Shown here piece by piece: positions 18,179 to 26,162 of a DNA stretch of 64,000 bases; position 1 is the stretch's first letter; each line of letters starts with the position of its first letter. A program made the translations under genes and the position numbers. The notes below the pieces were generated by a model. That model searched no databases. It was not told the origin of the DNA and saw only the letters and a program-made list of their open reading frames with translations. The DNA is from CAYQQJ01 sp964419935. Its GTDB lineage: Bacteria; Pseudomonadota; Gammaproteobacteria; Pseudomonadales; Cellvibrionaceae. The DNA lies in NCBI GenBank assembly GCA_964419935.1, contig CAYQQJ010000010.1, positions 55,592 through 119,591 of the forward strand, in the 5' to 3' direction.

Positions 18179-19210
18179 ATGATGCAAAAATTCAGGCAAC
18201 ACATCGAAGCCTGCTGGTACGACAAGCCGCGCTGGCTGCTTCTGTTGTGGCCGCTCAGCCAGTTATTCCGCGGGCTGGCGCAGATGCGTCGCAAGCGCCA
18301 ACAACAGCTGCAGGCCGAATTGGGCATCCCGGTGGTGGTGATCGGCAACATTGTGGTCGGTGGCACCGGCAAGACCCCTTTACTGATCAGTCTCGCCCGG
18401 CAGTTACTGTCCGCCGGGCTACGCCCCGGCATCATTTCCCGCGGCTATGGAGCCCAGGCCCATACGGCAGCCGTGCAGCTGGTTACCCAAGACAGCGACA
18501 GCAGCCAAGTGGGCGATGAACCTCTGCTACTGGCGCGGGCGGCCCAGTGTCCCGTTGCCGTTAGTCGGGATCGCGTGGCTGCCGCGTGTTTACTGCGTGA
18601 TGGGCACAACTGCAACATTCTGCTCAGCGATGATGGCCTGCAGCATTACAAGCTGGCGCGGGACCTGGAGATCGCCGTGGTGGACGCCACCCGCGGCTTC
18701 GGCAACGGCCACTGTCTGCCCGTTGGCCCCTTGCGTGAACCCGTGAGCCGATTGCGGGAGGTGGACTGGGTGGTACGCAATGGTAATCATCCCTGTGCCC
18801 AACTGGAGCCATGGGCGGTGGTGCCGATGCATTTGAAACCCCAGGCCTGGGTGAACGTACAAAGTGGGGCGCGCCGGGAGTTGGAGGACAGAAGTTGGTT
18901 GAGGGAACCTGCCTGCGCGGTGGCCGGTATCGGCAATCCCCAGCGTTTTTTCGACTCCCTGAGCGAACTGGGCCTGACGGTTTTCCCCAAGCCGTTTCCG
19001 GACCATTATGCCTATACGGCGCAGGATTTCAGCGGTTTTTCCGATGAAGTTATCGTGATGACTGCAAAGGACGCGGTCAAATGTCAAGCATTCGCCCAGG
19101 AGAACTGGTGGTACCTGGAGGTGGCTGCAGAGCTCCCCGGCAGCTTTCGTCGGGCTTTCACTGAACGCGTGCAGGCATTAGTATCTGCGTCTGAAACTAT
19201 CTCAGAATAA
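18179..19210 (+). CDS. lpxK: tetraacyldisaccharide 4'-kinase
   Basis: LpxK phosphorylates the 4' position of the lipid A disaccharide precursor at the inner membrane. The product (343 residues from this start) has a basic, amphipathic N-terminus and a P-loop GNIVVGGTGKTPL near residues 56-68, typical of the family. The ATG at 18179 is chosen because the GGAG at 18166-18169 is nine bases upstream; an ATG at 18173 and a GTG at 18164 are in frame alternatives. The small Trm112-like gene often found between lpxK and kdsB is absent here (gap of 60 bases). Confidence 0.94.
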   Translation: MMQKFRQHIEACWYDKPRWLLLLWPLSQLFRGLAQMRRKRQQQLQAELGIPVVVIGNIVVGGTGKTPLLISLARQLLSAGLRPGIISRGYGAQAHTAAVQLVTQDSDSSQVGDEPLLLARAAQCPVAVSRDRVAAACLLRDGHNCNILLSDDGLQHYKLARDLEIAVVDATRGFGNGHCLPVGPLREPVSRLREVDWVVRNGNHPCAQLEPWAVVPMHLKPQAWVNVQSGARRELEDRSWLREPACAVAGIGNPQRFFDSLSELGLTVFPKPFPDHYAYTAQDFSGFSDEVIVMTAKDAVKCQAFAQENWWYLEVAAELPGSFRRAFTERVQALVSASETISE

Positions 19211-19270
19211 TTTCCTGCGTCGACCCAGCGTTGCACGTAAACCATTTTCACTTCTCGAGTAGCCATATCC

Positions 19271-20038
19271 ATGAGTTTTACTGTTGTCATCCCCGCGCGA
19301 TTCGCGTCTACCCGTCTTCCCGGCAAGCCATTGGCAGACATTGCGGGAAAATCCATGATCGAGCGGGTTTACGCTTGTGCCAAAGCCAGTGACGCGGACC
19401 GGGTAGTGGTCGCGACCGACGACACGCGTATTGTGGACGTCGTCACCGGCTTTGGCGGTGAGGTTTGTCTGACTGCGCCGGACCATGAGTCCGGGACCGA
19501 TCGTCTGCAGGAGGTGGTGGAGCAACTCGCTCTCGCCGACGATGAAATGATTGTCAACGTACAAGGTGACGAGCCGCTGATTCCCGCCGAGGTTATCAAC
19601 CAGGTCGCCAGTAACCTTGCCGCCCACGCCGAGGCCAGTTGTGCCACCTTGTCGGAGCCCATTACCAGCCTGGAAGACATGTTCAACCCGAATATGGTCA
19701 AGGTGGTGAGCAATCTCGCCGGTTTCGCGCTCTATTTTTCGCGCGCGCCCATTCCCTGGGAGCGCGGCGTATGTGACCAGTCCCGCACGGGTCCCGCCTG
19801 CGAATTGGCACAAAGGCACATCGGTATTTATGCCTATCGCGTCAGTTTATTGCGTGAATTCGTCAGCTGGCCGATGGCGGCGCTGGAATCCATCGAGAAA
19901 CTGGAACAGCTACGCATCCTCGCCAATGGCCGGCAGATTCACGTGGCGCCTGCGATCCGACCCGTGCCGGGTGGCGTTGATACCGAAGAAGACCTGCAGC
20001 GGGTGAGGGAGGTGATAGAGCTGCAAGATAAAAGATAG
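19271..20038 (+). CDS. kdsB: 3-deoxy-manno-octulosonate cytidylyltransferase
   Basis: KdsB activates Kdo with CTP to CMP-Kdo for attachment to lipid A. The 255-residue protein starts with the nucleotidyltransferase motif VVIPARFASTRLPGKPL and contains VNVQGDEPLI and the C-terminal VDTEEDL. Length is normal. It follows lpxK, linking Kdo activation to lipid A phosphorylation. The stop codon falls in the first unit of a GGGAAAA heptamer array, so the last few codons (LQDKR) may be affected by repeat drift. Confidence 0.96.
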   Translation: MSFTVVIPARFASTRLPGKPLADIAGKSMIERVYACAKASDADRVVVATDDTRIVDVVTGFGGEVCLTAPDHESGTDRLQEVVEQLALADDEMIVNVQGDEPLIPAEVINQVASNLAAHAEASCATLSEPITSLEDMFNPNMVKVVSNLAGFALYFSRAPIPWERGVCDQSRTGPACELAQRHIGIYAYRVSLLREFVSWPMAALESIEKLEQLRILANGRQIHVAPAIRPVPGGVDTEEDLQRVREVIELQDKR

Positions 20039-20182
20039 GGAAAAGGGAAAAGCCGCAAGCTGCAAGCGCTCAGCTTCACAACAGCATTTAGTGGCGCGGT
20101 CTGACCCGGTGTGGAGAAACAGCGGGGTCTAGGGGGCGGTCAGAATCTTTTCCCTTTTCCCTTTTCCCTTTTCCCTTTTTCC
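20036..20182. repeat. heptamer arrays after kdsB, facing inward
   Basis: The left side (20036-20068) holds two GGGAAAA units followed by AAGCCGC-AAGCTGC-AAGC heptamers. The right side (20147-20182) holds four to five TTTTCCC units. The two polypurine/polypyrimidine arrays are inverted complements about 95 bases apart. The same two arrays, in the same order, follow sohB at 58673-58972. The region between has no gene. Confidence 0.8.
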
Positions 20183-20207
20183 ACTCAATTTCACCAGAGG
20201 TAAGATC

Positions 20208-20708
20208 TTGAAAAACACGAAAGTTTTGTTTGTTTGTCTGGGCAATATTTGCCGCTCGCCCACGGCGGAAGGGGTGTTCCGTGCGCTGGTTCAGAAGCGG
20301 GAGTTGGAATCCGTTATCAGTATCGACTCTGCTGGTACTGGTGACTGGCATATCGGCCGCGGGGCGGACCCGCGAGCGGTCAGTGCCGCCCTCGAACGGG
20401 GGTATGATCTGAGCGCCTTGCGCGCCCGCCAGGCGATAGCGGCGGATTTCGCCGAGTTTGACTACATCCTGGCCATGGATGAATCCAACCTGAGCAACCT
20501 TCGGGCGTTGGCGCCAGCAAACTACGAGGGGCATCTCGGGCTGTTTCTGGACTTCGCAGCGGACCCTGATTCCACTCAGGGGGAGACGCGCTCGCGGGAA
20601 GTTCCTGATCCTTATTACGGCGCGGATGACGGCTTTGAAACGGTGCTTGATCTCATAGAAGACGCCAGCGAGGGATTGCTGGAGCACATTCTGCGCCACC
20701 GACAGTGA
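20208..20708 (+). CDS. low molecular weight protein-tyrosine phosphatase
   Basis: The 166-residue protein has the P-loop CX5RS at residues 10-17 (CLGNICRS) near its N-terminus and the general-acid loop DPYYG near residue 135, as in LMW-PTPases. The start is TTG at 20208 with AGAGG seven bases upstream; the P-loop position agrees. The last bases form a GTGA overlap with the murB start. Whether the target is a bacterial tyrosine kinase or a small molecule cannot be told; no wzc-type kinase is nearby. The same gene sits between kdsB and murB in Pseudomonas. Confidence 0.92.
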   Translation: MKNTKVLFVCLGNICRSPTAEGVFRALVQKRELESVISIDSAGTGDWHIGRGADPRAVSAALERGYDLSALRARQAIAADFAEFDYILAMDESNLSNLRALAPANYEGHLGLFLDFAADPDSTQGETRSREVPDPYYGADDGFETVLDLIEDASEGLLEHILRHRQ

Positions 20709-21769
20709 TACCGCTCACCATGACATCACAGGGAATCACAGCAGCCACAGCGAGCAGTCATGGTCCCCGGGACCTTTCCACACTCAATACCCTCGGTGTG
20801 CCATCACGGGCACAGCATTTTGCTGCGGCAACCAGTATCGAGGACGTGAGAGCGGCCTGCGCTTGGGCGCGAGACCGACACTTGCGGGTGCTGGTGCTTG
20901 GCGGTGGCAGCAATGTGATACCTGCCGAGGATATCCCCGCGTTGGTCTTGCGTGCCGACATCAAGGGAATTGAAGCGGCAGGAGCGAGTGGCACTGTTCA
21001 GTACGTCAAGGTCGGCGCCGGTGAAGACTGGCATCAGTTAGTACGTCACTGTCTCTCCCAGGGTTGGTACGGGCTGGAGAACCTGTCTTTGATTCCCGGA
21101 ACGACTGGAGCGGCGCCGATTCAGAACATCGGCGCTTACGGAGTCGAGTTGAGTCAGGTGTTTGAATCCCTGCAGGCGGTCAATATCGCCACGGGGGCGG
21201 AGGAAACCTTCGACCTTGAGCGCTGCGCCTTCGGCTATCGCGACAGTGTCTTCAAGAACACCCTGAGGGGCCTTTATGTGGTGGTGAGTGTCACCTTGCG
21301 TCTGTCGCGGGTGCCGCAAATACGCGCCGATTACCCTGCGTTGGCGGCGGCGCTAAGCAGGCTGGAGCACGGTCAGATCACCCCGCAGCGGGTCAGTGAA
21401 GCCGTGTGCGCTATTCGCCGGAGCAAGCTGCCGGACCCCGCTGAGGTTCCCAACTGTGGCAGTTTCTTCAAGAATCCGGTCATCAGCAGCCAGCATTTCG
21501 ACCGGCTCCGGGCTCAGTACCCAAAGGCCGTTGCTTATGCGCTGCCGGATGGGCAAACAAAGCTGGCGGCCGGTTGGCTTATTGAGCAGGCGGGCTGGAA
21601 AGGCAAGAGCCATGGCGACATCGTTGTACATCCGCAGCAGGCACTGGTACTCACCAACCCCAACCATGTTCCGGCGGAGCAGGTACTGGCTGCCGCTACG
21701 GCCATTCAGGCTGATATACAGCGGCTGTTTGATGTTCAGCTGGAAATCGAGCCTCAGCTATTAAAGTAA
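20705..21769 (+). CDS. murB: UDP-N-acetylenolpyruvoylglucosamine reductase
   Basis: MurB reduces UDP-GlcNAc-enolpyruvate to UDP-MurNAc with NADPH and FAD in peptidoglycan precursor synthesis. The 354-residue product is the longer, E. coli-like type I form, with FAD-binding GGGSNVIPAEDI near residue 65, IPGTTGAAPIQNIGAYG near 130, and the catalytic-Ser segment NCGSFFKNP near 250. The GTG at 20705 overlaps the phosphatase stop (GTGA); the ATG at 20720 is an alternative start. Repeat copy 2 begins only a few bases after the stop. Confidence 0.94.
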   Translation: MIPLTMTSQGITAATASSHGPRDLSTLNTLGVPSRAQHFAAATSIEDVRAACAWARDRHLRVLVLGGGSNVIPAEDIPALVLRADIKGIEAAGASGTVQYVKVGAGEDWHQLVRHCLSQGWYGLENLSLIPGTTGAAPIQNIGAYGVELSQVFESLQAVNIATGAEETFDLERCAFGYRDSVFKNTLRGLYVVVSVTLRLSRVPQIRADYPALAAALSRLEHGQITPQRVSEAVCAIRRSKLPDPAEVPNCGSFFKNPVISSQHFDRLRAQYPKAVAYALPDGQTKLAAGWLIEQAGWKGKSHGDIVVHPQQALVLTNPNHVPAEQVLAAATAIQADIQRLFDVQLEIEPQLLK

Positions 21770-21772
21770 GTT

Positions 21773-22002
21773 CACACGACCATGTTGGGCTTCGATCCGC
21801 TTGTCATCAAGGATAGACCTTTTGAAAACGCATAAACACCTCCCTGTGGCTTCGACGTGCATGGATGCACTAATGCCGCGATGGCAGGATGCCAGAGAGC
21901 GGTCCCGCAGCGTCCCTGCCGCGAGGGTTTTAAAAGGTCTATCCTTGATGACAAACTTGTTTCGCGCACTCCGTTAACTCTAGTCTTCGACAAGAACGTA
22001 AC
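21773..22002. repeat. palindromic repeat family, copy 2 (inverted)
   Basis: This is the longest copy. The core palindrome is 21801-21955, on the opposite strand to copies 1 and 3, with arms TTGTCATCAAGGATAGACC and GGTCTATCCTTGATGACAA. Both flanking extensions are present: the stretch 21773-21800 matches the right flank of copy 3, and 21956-22002 matches the left flanks of copies 1 and 3. The element begins about four bases after the murB stop. No coding capacity. Confidence 0.85.
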
Positions 22003-22103
22003 AATCCAGGTTCGCCCTGGTTAACGACTCTGATCAAAACGTTGACCAATCAAGCGCTAAGCCGATTTACGAGTTACGTGCTAAAGTAGGCTAGGCAGGG
22101 CTT

Positions 22104-22177
22104 TTACACAATGTTACATTTGTTGGCACATAAAAATCATAGGGAATAGCCTGACAAATCCGCCGAACATTGTGTAA
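22104..22177. promoter_or_regulatory. 12-bp inverted repeat upstream of gacA
   Basis: TTACACAATGTT at 22104-22115 is repeated as its exact complement AACATTGTGTAA at 22166-22177, with 50 bases between. The pair lies 90-163 bases upstream of the chosen gacA start in an AT-rich stretch. It looks like two oppositely oriented copies of an operator, or the arms of a hairpin in the leader. The protein that would bind is unknown. The rest of the roughly 260 bases between repeat copy 2 and gacA holds nothing else recognisable. Confidence 0.5.
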
Positions 22178-22266
22178 CTTTGGATACACATGGAGTTTGG
22201 CTTCTTGGTTTTGTACGCTGCAAGGAGCTCGTTTTTCGCATAGCAACTTCTTGGGGTAACAGTTTC

Positions 22267-22923
22267 TTGGCTAATACGAAAATTCTGGTCGCCGATGATC
22301 ACGACCTTGTCCGCATGGGCATTGTACGCATGCTTTCTGATGTTCCGGGCTTCGAGGTGACTGGCGAGGCCAAGACCGGCGAAGACGCTGTGAATCTGGC
22401 TCGTCAACTGGCACCCGATGTGGTGTTGATGGATGTCAAAATGCCAGGCATCGGCGGGCTGGAAGCCACTCGCAAAATTCTATTGAGCCGGCCGGAAGCG
22501 CGGGTTATTGCGGTTACGGCTATGTCCGATGACATGTTTCCCGAACGCTTCATGAAGGCCGGTGCTGCGGGTTATGTCACCAAGGGCGCGGATTTCGATG
22601 AAATGATCGACGCCATCAAAACCGTAATGACCGGCAATCGTTATATGAGCAGTGGCATTGCCCAGCAACTCGCTCTGCGCAATTTTGGCGGCAACAACGA
22701 CACCTCGCCCTTCGAGGCTCTATCGGAACGTGAACTGCAAACGGCAATCATGATTGCCAACGGAATCAAGGTGCAGGGTATTGCGGACACCTTTTGTGTC
22801 AGCCCCAAAACAGTTAACAGCTATCGCTACCGTATCTTTGATAAACTAAAGGTCAACAGCGATGTCGAACTGACGCTTCTGGCGGTCAAGCACAAAGTGC
22901 TCGACCTTGAGAGCTTATCCTGA
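22267..22923 (+). CDS. gacA: GacA/UvrY-type response regulator
   Basis: A NarL/FixJ-type response regulator of 218 residues: receiver domain (1-120) with acidic pair D10-D11 and phospho-acceptor D56 (LMDVKMP), and a C-terminal LuxR-type helix-turn-helix (about 150-210, FCVSPKTVNSYRYRIFDKL). GacA responds to the sensor GacS and drives RsmY/Z-type small RNAs. Assignment to GacA rests on sequence character and on the gacA-uvrC-pgsA order known in gammaproteobacteria. I chose the TTG at 22267 because it gives the usual short N-terminus (ANTKILVADDHD) and has GGGG ten bases upstream; the frame is open to 22180 but that extension looks non-family. Confidence 0.9.
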   Translation: MANTKILVADDHDLVRMGIVRMLSDVPGFEVTGEAKTGEDAVNLARQLAPDVVLMDVKMPGIGGLEATRKILLSRPEARVIAVTAMSDDMFPERFMKAGAAGYVTKGADFDEMIDAIKTVMTGNRYMSSGIAQQLALRNFGGNNDTSPFEALSERELQTAIMIANGIKVQGIADTFCVSPKTVNSYRYRIFDKLKVNSDVELTLLAVKHKVLDLESLS

Positions 22924-23139
22924 GTGCTTATCTTGTATAACAGTTGCGCCCGACTATCCCTGGCAGGCGGTTGAGACGTTTTGGAAACCTCCCTGTAACA
23001 AGCACGCGGTGACAAGCAGGCGGCGCTTCCGACGAAGGCCAGCAGGTTTGCTCGCTGAAAGCCCACTCCGGGTTTATATTGCAATCCTGCAACCCATCAT
23101 TTCCGGTTCGACGAGCCGATCCCGAGGCTTTAATTTTCA

Positions 23140-24978
23140 ATGACGGCTAATTCTGGCCCAGCGCCGTTCGATCATGAGACCTTACTGAAGCACCTGACAC
23201 AGCAGCCTGGCGTTTATCAAATGTATGACAACCAGGGTGCCATCCTGTACGTTGGCAAGGCCAAGAATCTCAAAAAGCGCGTTTCCAGCTACTTTCGCAA
23301 AACCGGGTTGACGCCGAAAACCCAGGCACTGGTCAGCCGCATCGCGGCGGTGGAAGTCACAGTAACGCCCAGCGAAGCTCAGGCTCTGGTGCTGGAACAT
23401 AACCTGATCAAACAGCAGCGGCCTCCTTACAATATTCTGCTGCGGGACGATAAATCCTACCCCTATATATTTTTGTCTGAGGGTGAGCCTTACCCGCGCA
23501 TCGCGTTGCATCGCGGCGCCAAAAAAATGAAGGGGCGCTATTTTGGACCCTATCCCAATGTCGGCGCGGTGCGGGACAGCCTCAACTTTTTGCAAAAGAC
23601 TTTCCGCGTGCGCCAGTGCGAGGACAGTGTCTTCCAGAACCGCGCTCGGCCTTGTTTGCAGTACCAGATTGGCCGCTGTACTGCGCCCTGTGTCGGGCTG
23701 ATCAGCGAAGAAGACTACGCGGAGGATGTACGGCACACGGCCATGTTCCTCGAAGGTAACAGTGAGAAGCTGCACGACGAATTGATAGCCGCAATGGATG
23801 CCGCTTCAGCCAAGCTGGATTTTGAGAAGGCCGCCCACTACCGGGACCAGATTACCGCGTTGCGCCAGGTGCAGGCGCAGCAGTTGATTGAAACGGGGCA
23901 AAGCAGCGCGGATGTTGTGGCCTGCGCCGTTGATGCTGGCTTGGTGTGCGTGCATATCCTGTTTATACGCCAGGGTCGCATTCTGGGCAGCAAAAGTTTC
24001 TTTCCCAAGGAGAGCCTGGGAGAGGGGGAAAGCGAAGTGTTGAGCGCATTCTTGCCGCAGCTTTATTTGGGAAGTCGCTCCGGCGATGTCCCTCCGGAAG
24101 TGATTGTCAGCCACCCGTTGGAAGATGCCGAGATCATTTCTCAAGCGGTGCAGGCAGAAACCGGGCGGCAGTTGCGGATTCACGGCAGTGTGCGCAGCCA
24201 CCGCTCGAAGTGGCTGGCGATGGCTCTGGAAACCGCGCAGCAAAACCTGCGCGCTCGTGTCAACAGCAAGCAAACCTTAATGCAGCGTTACGATGCACTG
24301 CAGGACGCCTTGGGCATGACGGAACTGCCGACGCGAATCGAATGCTTTGATATCAGCCACAGCAGCGGCGAAAACACGGTGGCGTCCTGCGTGGTGTTCG
24401 ACCTGAACGGACCAGTCAAGTCCGATTATCGCCGGTTTAATATTGAAGGCATTACCGGCGGAGACGATTACGCAGCCATGAACCAGGCACTGATGCGGCG
24501 TTACGCACGCTTGCAGAAGGAAGAAAAGAAAATGCCGGACTTGCTGCTGATTGATGGCGGCAAAGGCCAAGTGGCCCAGGCCCGCTCGGTGCTGGAGGAA
24601 CTTGGCGTTGTCGGTGTTGCCATATTTGGTGTGGCCAAGGGAACCACCCGCAAGCCCGGATTTGAAGTATTGATTCGGCCCGACGGTACCAGCCTGACGT
24701 TGAACAGTGATTCGTCGGCGTTACACCTGATACAGCAGATTCGGGATGAAGCGCACCGCTTTGCCATCACGGGCCATAAGCAGCGCAGGGACAAGCGCCG
24801 TCGAACATCCACCCTGGAAGGAATTCCAGGAGTGGGACCAAAGCGCCGCCGGGAACTCCTCCGTCATTTTGGCGGTTTACAGGAAGTCATGCGAGCCAGC
24901 GTGGATGATTTGGCCAAAGTGCCGTCTATCAGCAAAAATATGGCACAAGAGGTTTACAGTGCTCTGCACAGTGAGTAA
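23140..24978 (+). CDS. uvrC: excinuclease ABC subunit C
   Basis: UvrC makes both incisions in nucleotide excision repair. The 612-residue protein has an N-terminal GIY-YIG nuclease domain (about 20-100: GVYQMYDNQGAILYVGKAKN), a Cys-bearing segment near 160-185 (CLQYQIGRCTAPC), a UVR motif near 205-240, an RNase H-like endonuclease domain (about 380-540, with CFDISHSSGE and LLIDGGKGQ) and C-terminal helix-hairpin-helix repeats (LEGIPGVGPKRRRELLRHFGG, in two parts). All parts are present. It lies between gacA and pgsA as expected. Confidence 0.97.
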   Translation: MTANSGPAPFDHETLLKHLTQQPGVYQMYDNQGAILYVGKAKNLKKRVSSYFRKTGLTPKTQALVSRIAAVEVTVTPSEAQALVLEHNLIKQQRPPYNILLRDDKSYPYIFLSEGEPYPRIALHRGAKKMKGRYFGPYPNVGAVRDSLNFLQKTFRVRQCEDSVFQNRARPCLQYQIGRCTAPCVGLISEEDYAEDVRHTAMFLEGNSEKLHDELIAAMDAASAKLDFEKAAHYRDQITALRQVQAQQLIETGQSSADVVACAVDAGLVCVHILFIRQGRILGSKSFFPKESLGEGESEVLSAFLPQLYLGSRSGDVPPEVIVSHPLEDAEIISQAVQAETGRQLRIHGSVRSHRSKWLAMALETAQQNLRARVNSKQTLMQRYDALQDALGMTELPTRIECFDISHSSGENTVASCVVFDLNGPVKSDYRRFNIEGITGGDDYAAMNQALMRRYARLQKEEKKMPDLLLIDGGKGQVAQARSVLEELGVVGVAIFGVAKGTTRKPGFEVLIRPDGTSLTLNSDSSALHLIQQIRDEAHRFAITGHKQRRDKRRRTSTLEGIPGVGPKRRRELLRHFGGLQEVMRASVDDLAKVPSISKNMAQEVYSALHSE

Positions 24979-25015
24979 CTTTGCGCTTCTTTAATTGCGA
25001 GACAAACATAATCTC

Positions 25016-25606
25016 ATGAACCTTGCCAACCAGTTGACACTTTGCCGAATAATTCTGATTCCTCTGCTCGTCATTGTTTTCTATTTGCCGTTCGACTGGC
25101 GCTTTCCTGTGGCAGCCGTGCTTTTTACCCTGGCCGGTATTACGGATGCACTTGACGGTTACATCGCTCGTAAATATCAGCAGACGACCGCATTCGGCGC
25201 GTTTTTGGACCCCGTTGCCGACAAACTTATCGTGGCAATTGCCCTGGTGTTGTTGGTGGAGTTGCACGCATCTGTCTGGTTCACTTTGCCAGCGGCTGTC
25301 ATCATTGGCCGCGAGATTGTCATATCGGCGCTTCGTGAATGGATGGCAGAGCTGGGTAAGCGCGCCAATATCGCCGTGTCCGGAATGGGCAAAATCAAAA
25401 CAATATTGCAGATTACCGCCATCGTGATACTGCTGGCTTTTGATCCTGAAAAGTATCACCTCATGAAGCTGTTGGGGTACGTCACACTCTACATGGCAGC
25501 ATTGCTCACTTTGTGGTCAATGATGCTGTATCTCCGCGCGGCCTGGCCAAATTTTGAGCTGGGTGACCACGCCAAAAAGCCGGACAATACCGATAACATC
25601 GAATAA
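25016..25606 (+). CDS. pgsA: CDP-diacylglycerol--glycerol-3-phosphate 3-phosphatidyltransferase
   Basis: PgsA makes phosphatidylglycerol phosphate, the committed step to PG and cardiolipin. The 196-residue membrane protein carries the CDP-alcohol phosphotransferase motif, seen as DALDGYIARKYQ followed by GAFLDPVADKL (residues about 40-70), and four or more hydrophobic helices. The ATG at 25016 gives the standard N-terminus (MNLANQLTLCRI). It shares the uvrC transcription unit and precedes two tRNA genes. The cardiolipin synthase ClsB encoded at 35595-36824 would use its product. Confidence 0.96.
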   Translation: MNLANQLTLCRIILIPLLVIVFYLPFDWRFPVAAVLFTLAGITDALDGYIARKYQQTTAFGAFLDPVADKLIVAIALVLLVELHASVWFTLPAAVIIGREIVISALREWMAELGKRANIAVSGMGKIKTILQITAIVILLAFDPEKYHLMKLLGYVTLYMAALLTLWSMMLYLRAAWPNFELGDHAKKPDNTDNIE

Positions 25607-25663
25607 CCGGTGCAAGGTGTAGATTGCCCCCGCTAATTCATTTACAATTCGCAACCCTTGAAT

Positions 25664-25737
25664 GGCGCGATAGCAAAGCGGTTATGCTCTGGATTGCAAA
25701 TCCAGCTAGGCCGGTTCGACTCCGGCTCGCGCCTCCA
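25664..25737 (+). tRNA. tRNA-Cys (anticodon GCA)
   Basis: The 74-base sequence folds as a cloverleaf: acceptor stem GGCGCGA pairs with TCGCGCC, followed by discriminator T and an encoded CCA; the anticodon loop reads TTGCAAA with GCA; the T arm contains GGTTCGACTCC. It is followed 74 bases later by tRNA-Leu, the pgsA-linked tRNA cluster known from pseudomonads. A tRNA-Gly that often leads that cluster was looked for and is not present. Confidence 0.97.
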
Positions 25738-25811
25738 TTTTCTTTGGGGTTATACCCAGTCCCGTTCACTTTACGAGATCTTGGGTTTCTGGCCCTGTAA
25801 AATCCCAATAT

Positions 25812-25898
25812 GCGCGAGTGGTGGAATCGGTAGACACACAAGACTTAAAATCTTGCGGTAGTAATACTGTGCGGGTTCAAGTCCCGCCTCGCGCACCA
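25812..25898 (+). tRNA. tRNA-Leu (anticodon TAA)
   Basis: An 87-base class II tRNA: acceptor stem GCGCGAG pairs with CTCGCGC, discriminator A, encoded CCA. The anticodon stem CAAGA/TCTTG encloses CTTAAAA, giving anticodon TAA for UUA/UUG codons. A long variable arm and the T-loop GGTTCAAGTCC are present. It is probably co-transcribed with tRNA-Cys. The 264 bases that follow, up to the diguanylate cyclase gene, hold nothing recognisable. Confidence 0.97.
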
Positions 25899-26162
25899 TC
25901 TTTATTCTCATCCTCAGTGCAGAACCTGCAAGCCCATATTCCTGTTGGCCGACGTTTGTCTCCGCGACCACTTTCATCGCAAATCTCACCCTTTAACCCC
26001 GCGCGAACTGTTTCGCAGTTGATTCCTCAACAATATTCACTCGATTACCCTCGACCTTGGTGAAACTTGCCTATACTTAAGTAGGTCCTAATGACAACTG
26101 CCATCCCCGTCTTCATATGGCGTTGTGGATGGGTATATTTCGCGGGCAGGGCGTTTGAATAA

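Noticed and set aside
20036..20182. Heptamer arrays as a CRISPR array
   Set aside because: Units are seven bases in direct tandem without spacers, and there are no cas genes in the window.
25607..25663. tRNA-Gly expected before tRNA-Cys
   Set aside because: The 57 bases between pgsA and tRNA-Cys cannot hold a tRNA; no cloverleaf is present.
25664..25898. tRNA cluster as an integration site for a genomic island
   Set aside because: No integrase gene, no direct repeat of a tRNA 3' end, and only ordinary genes follow.
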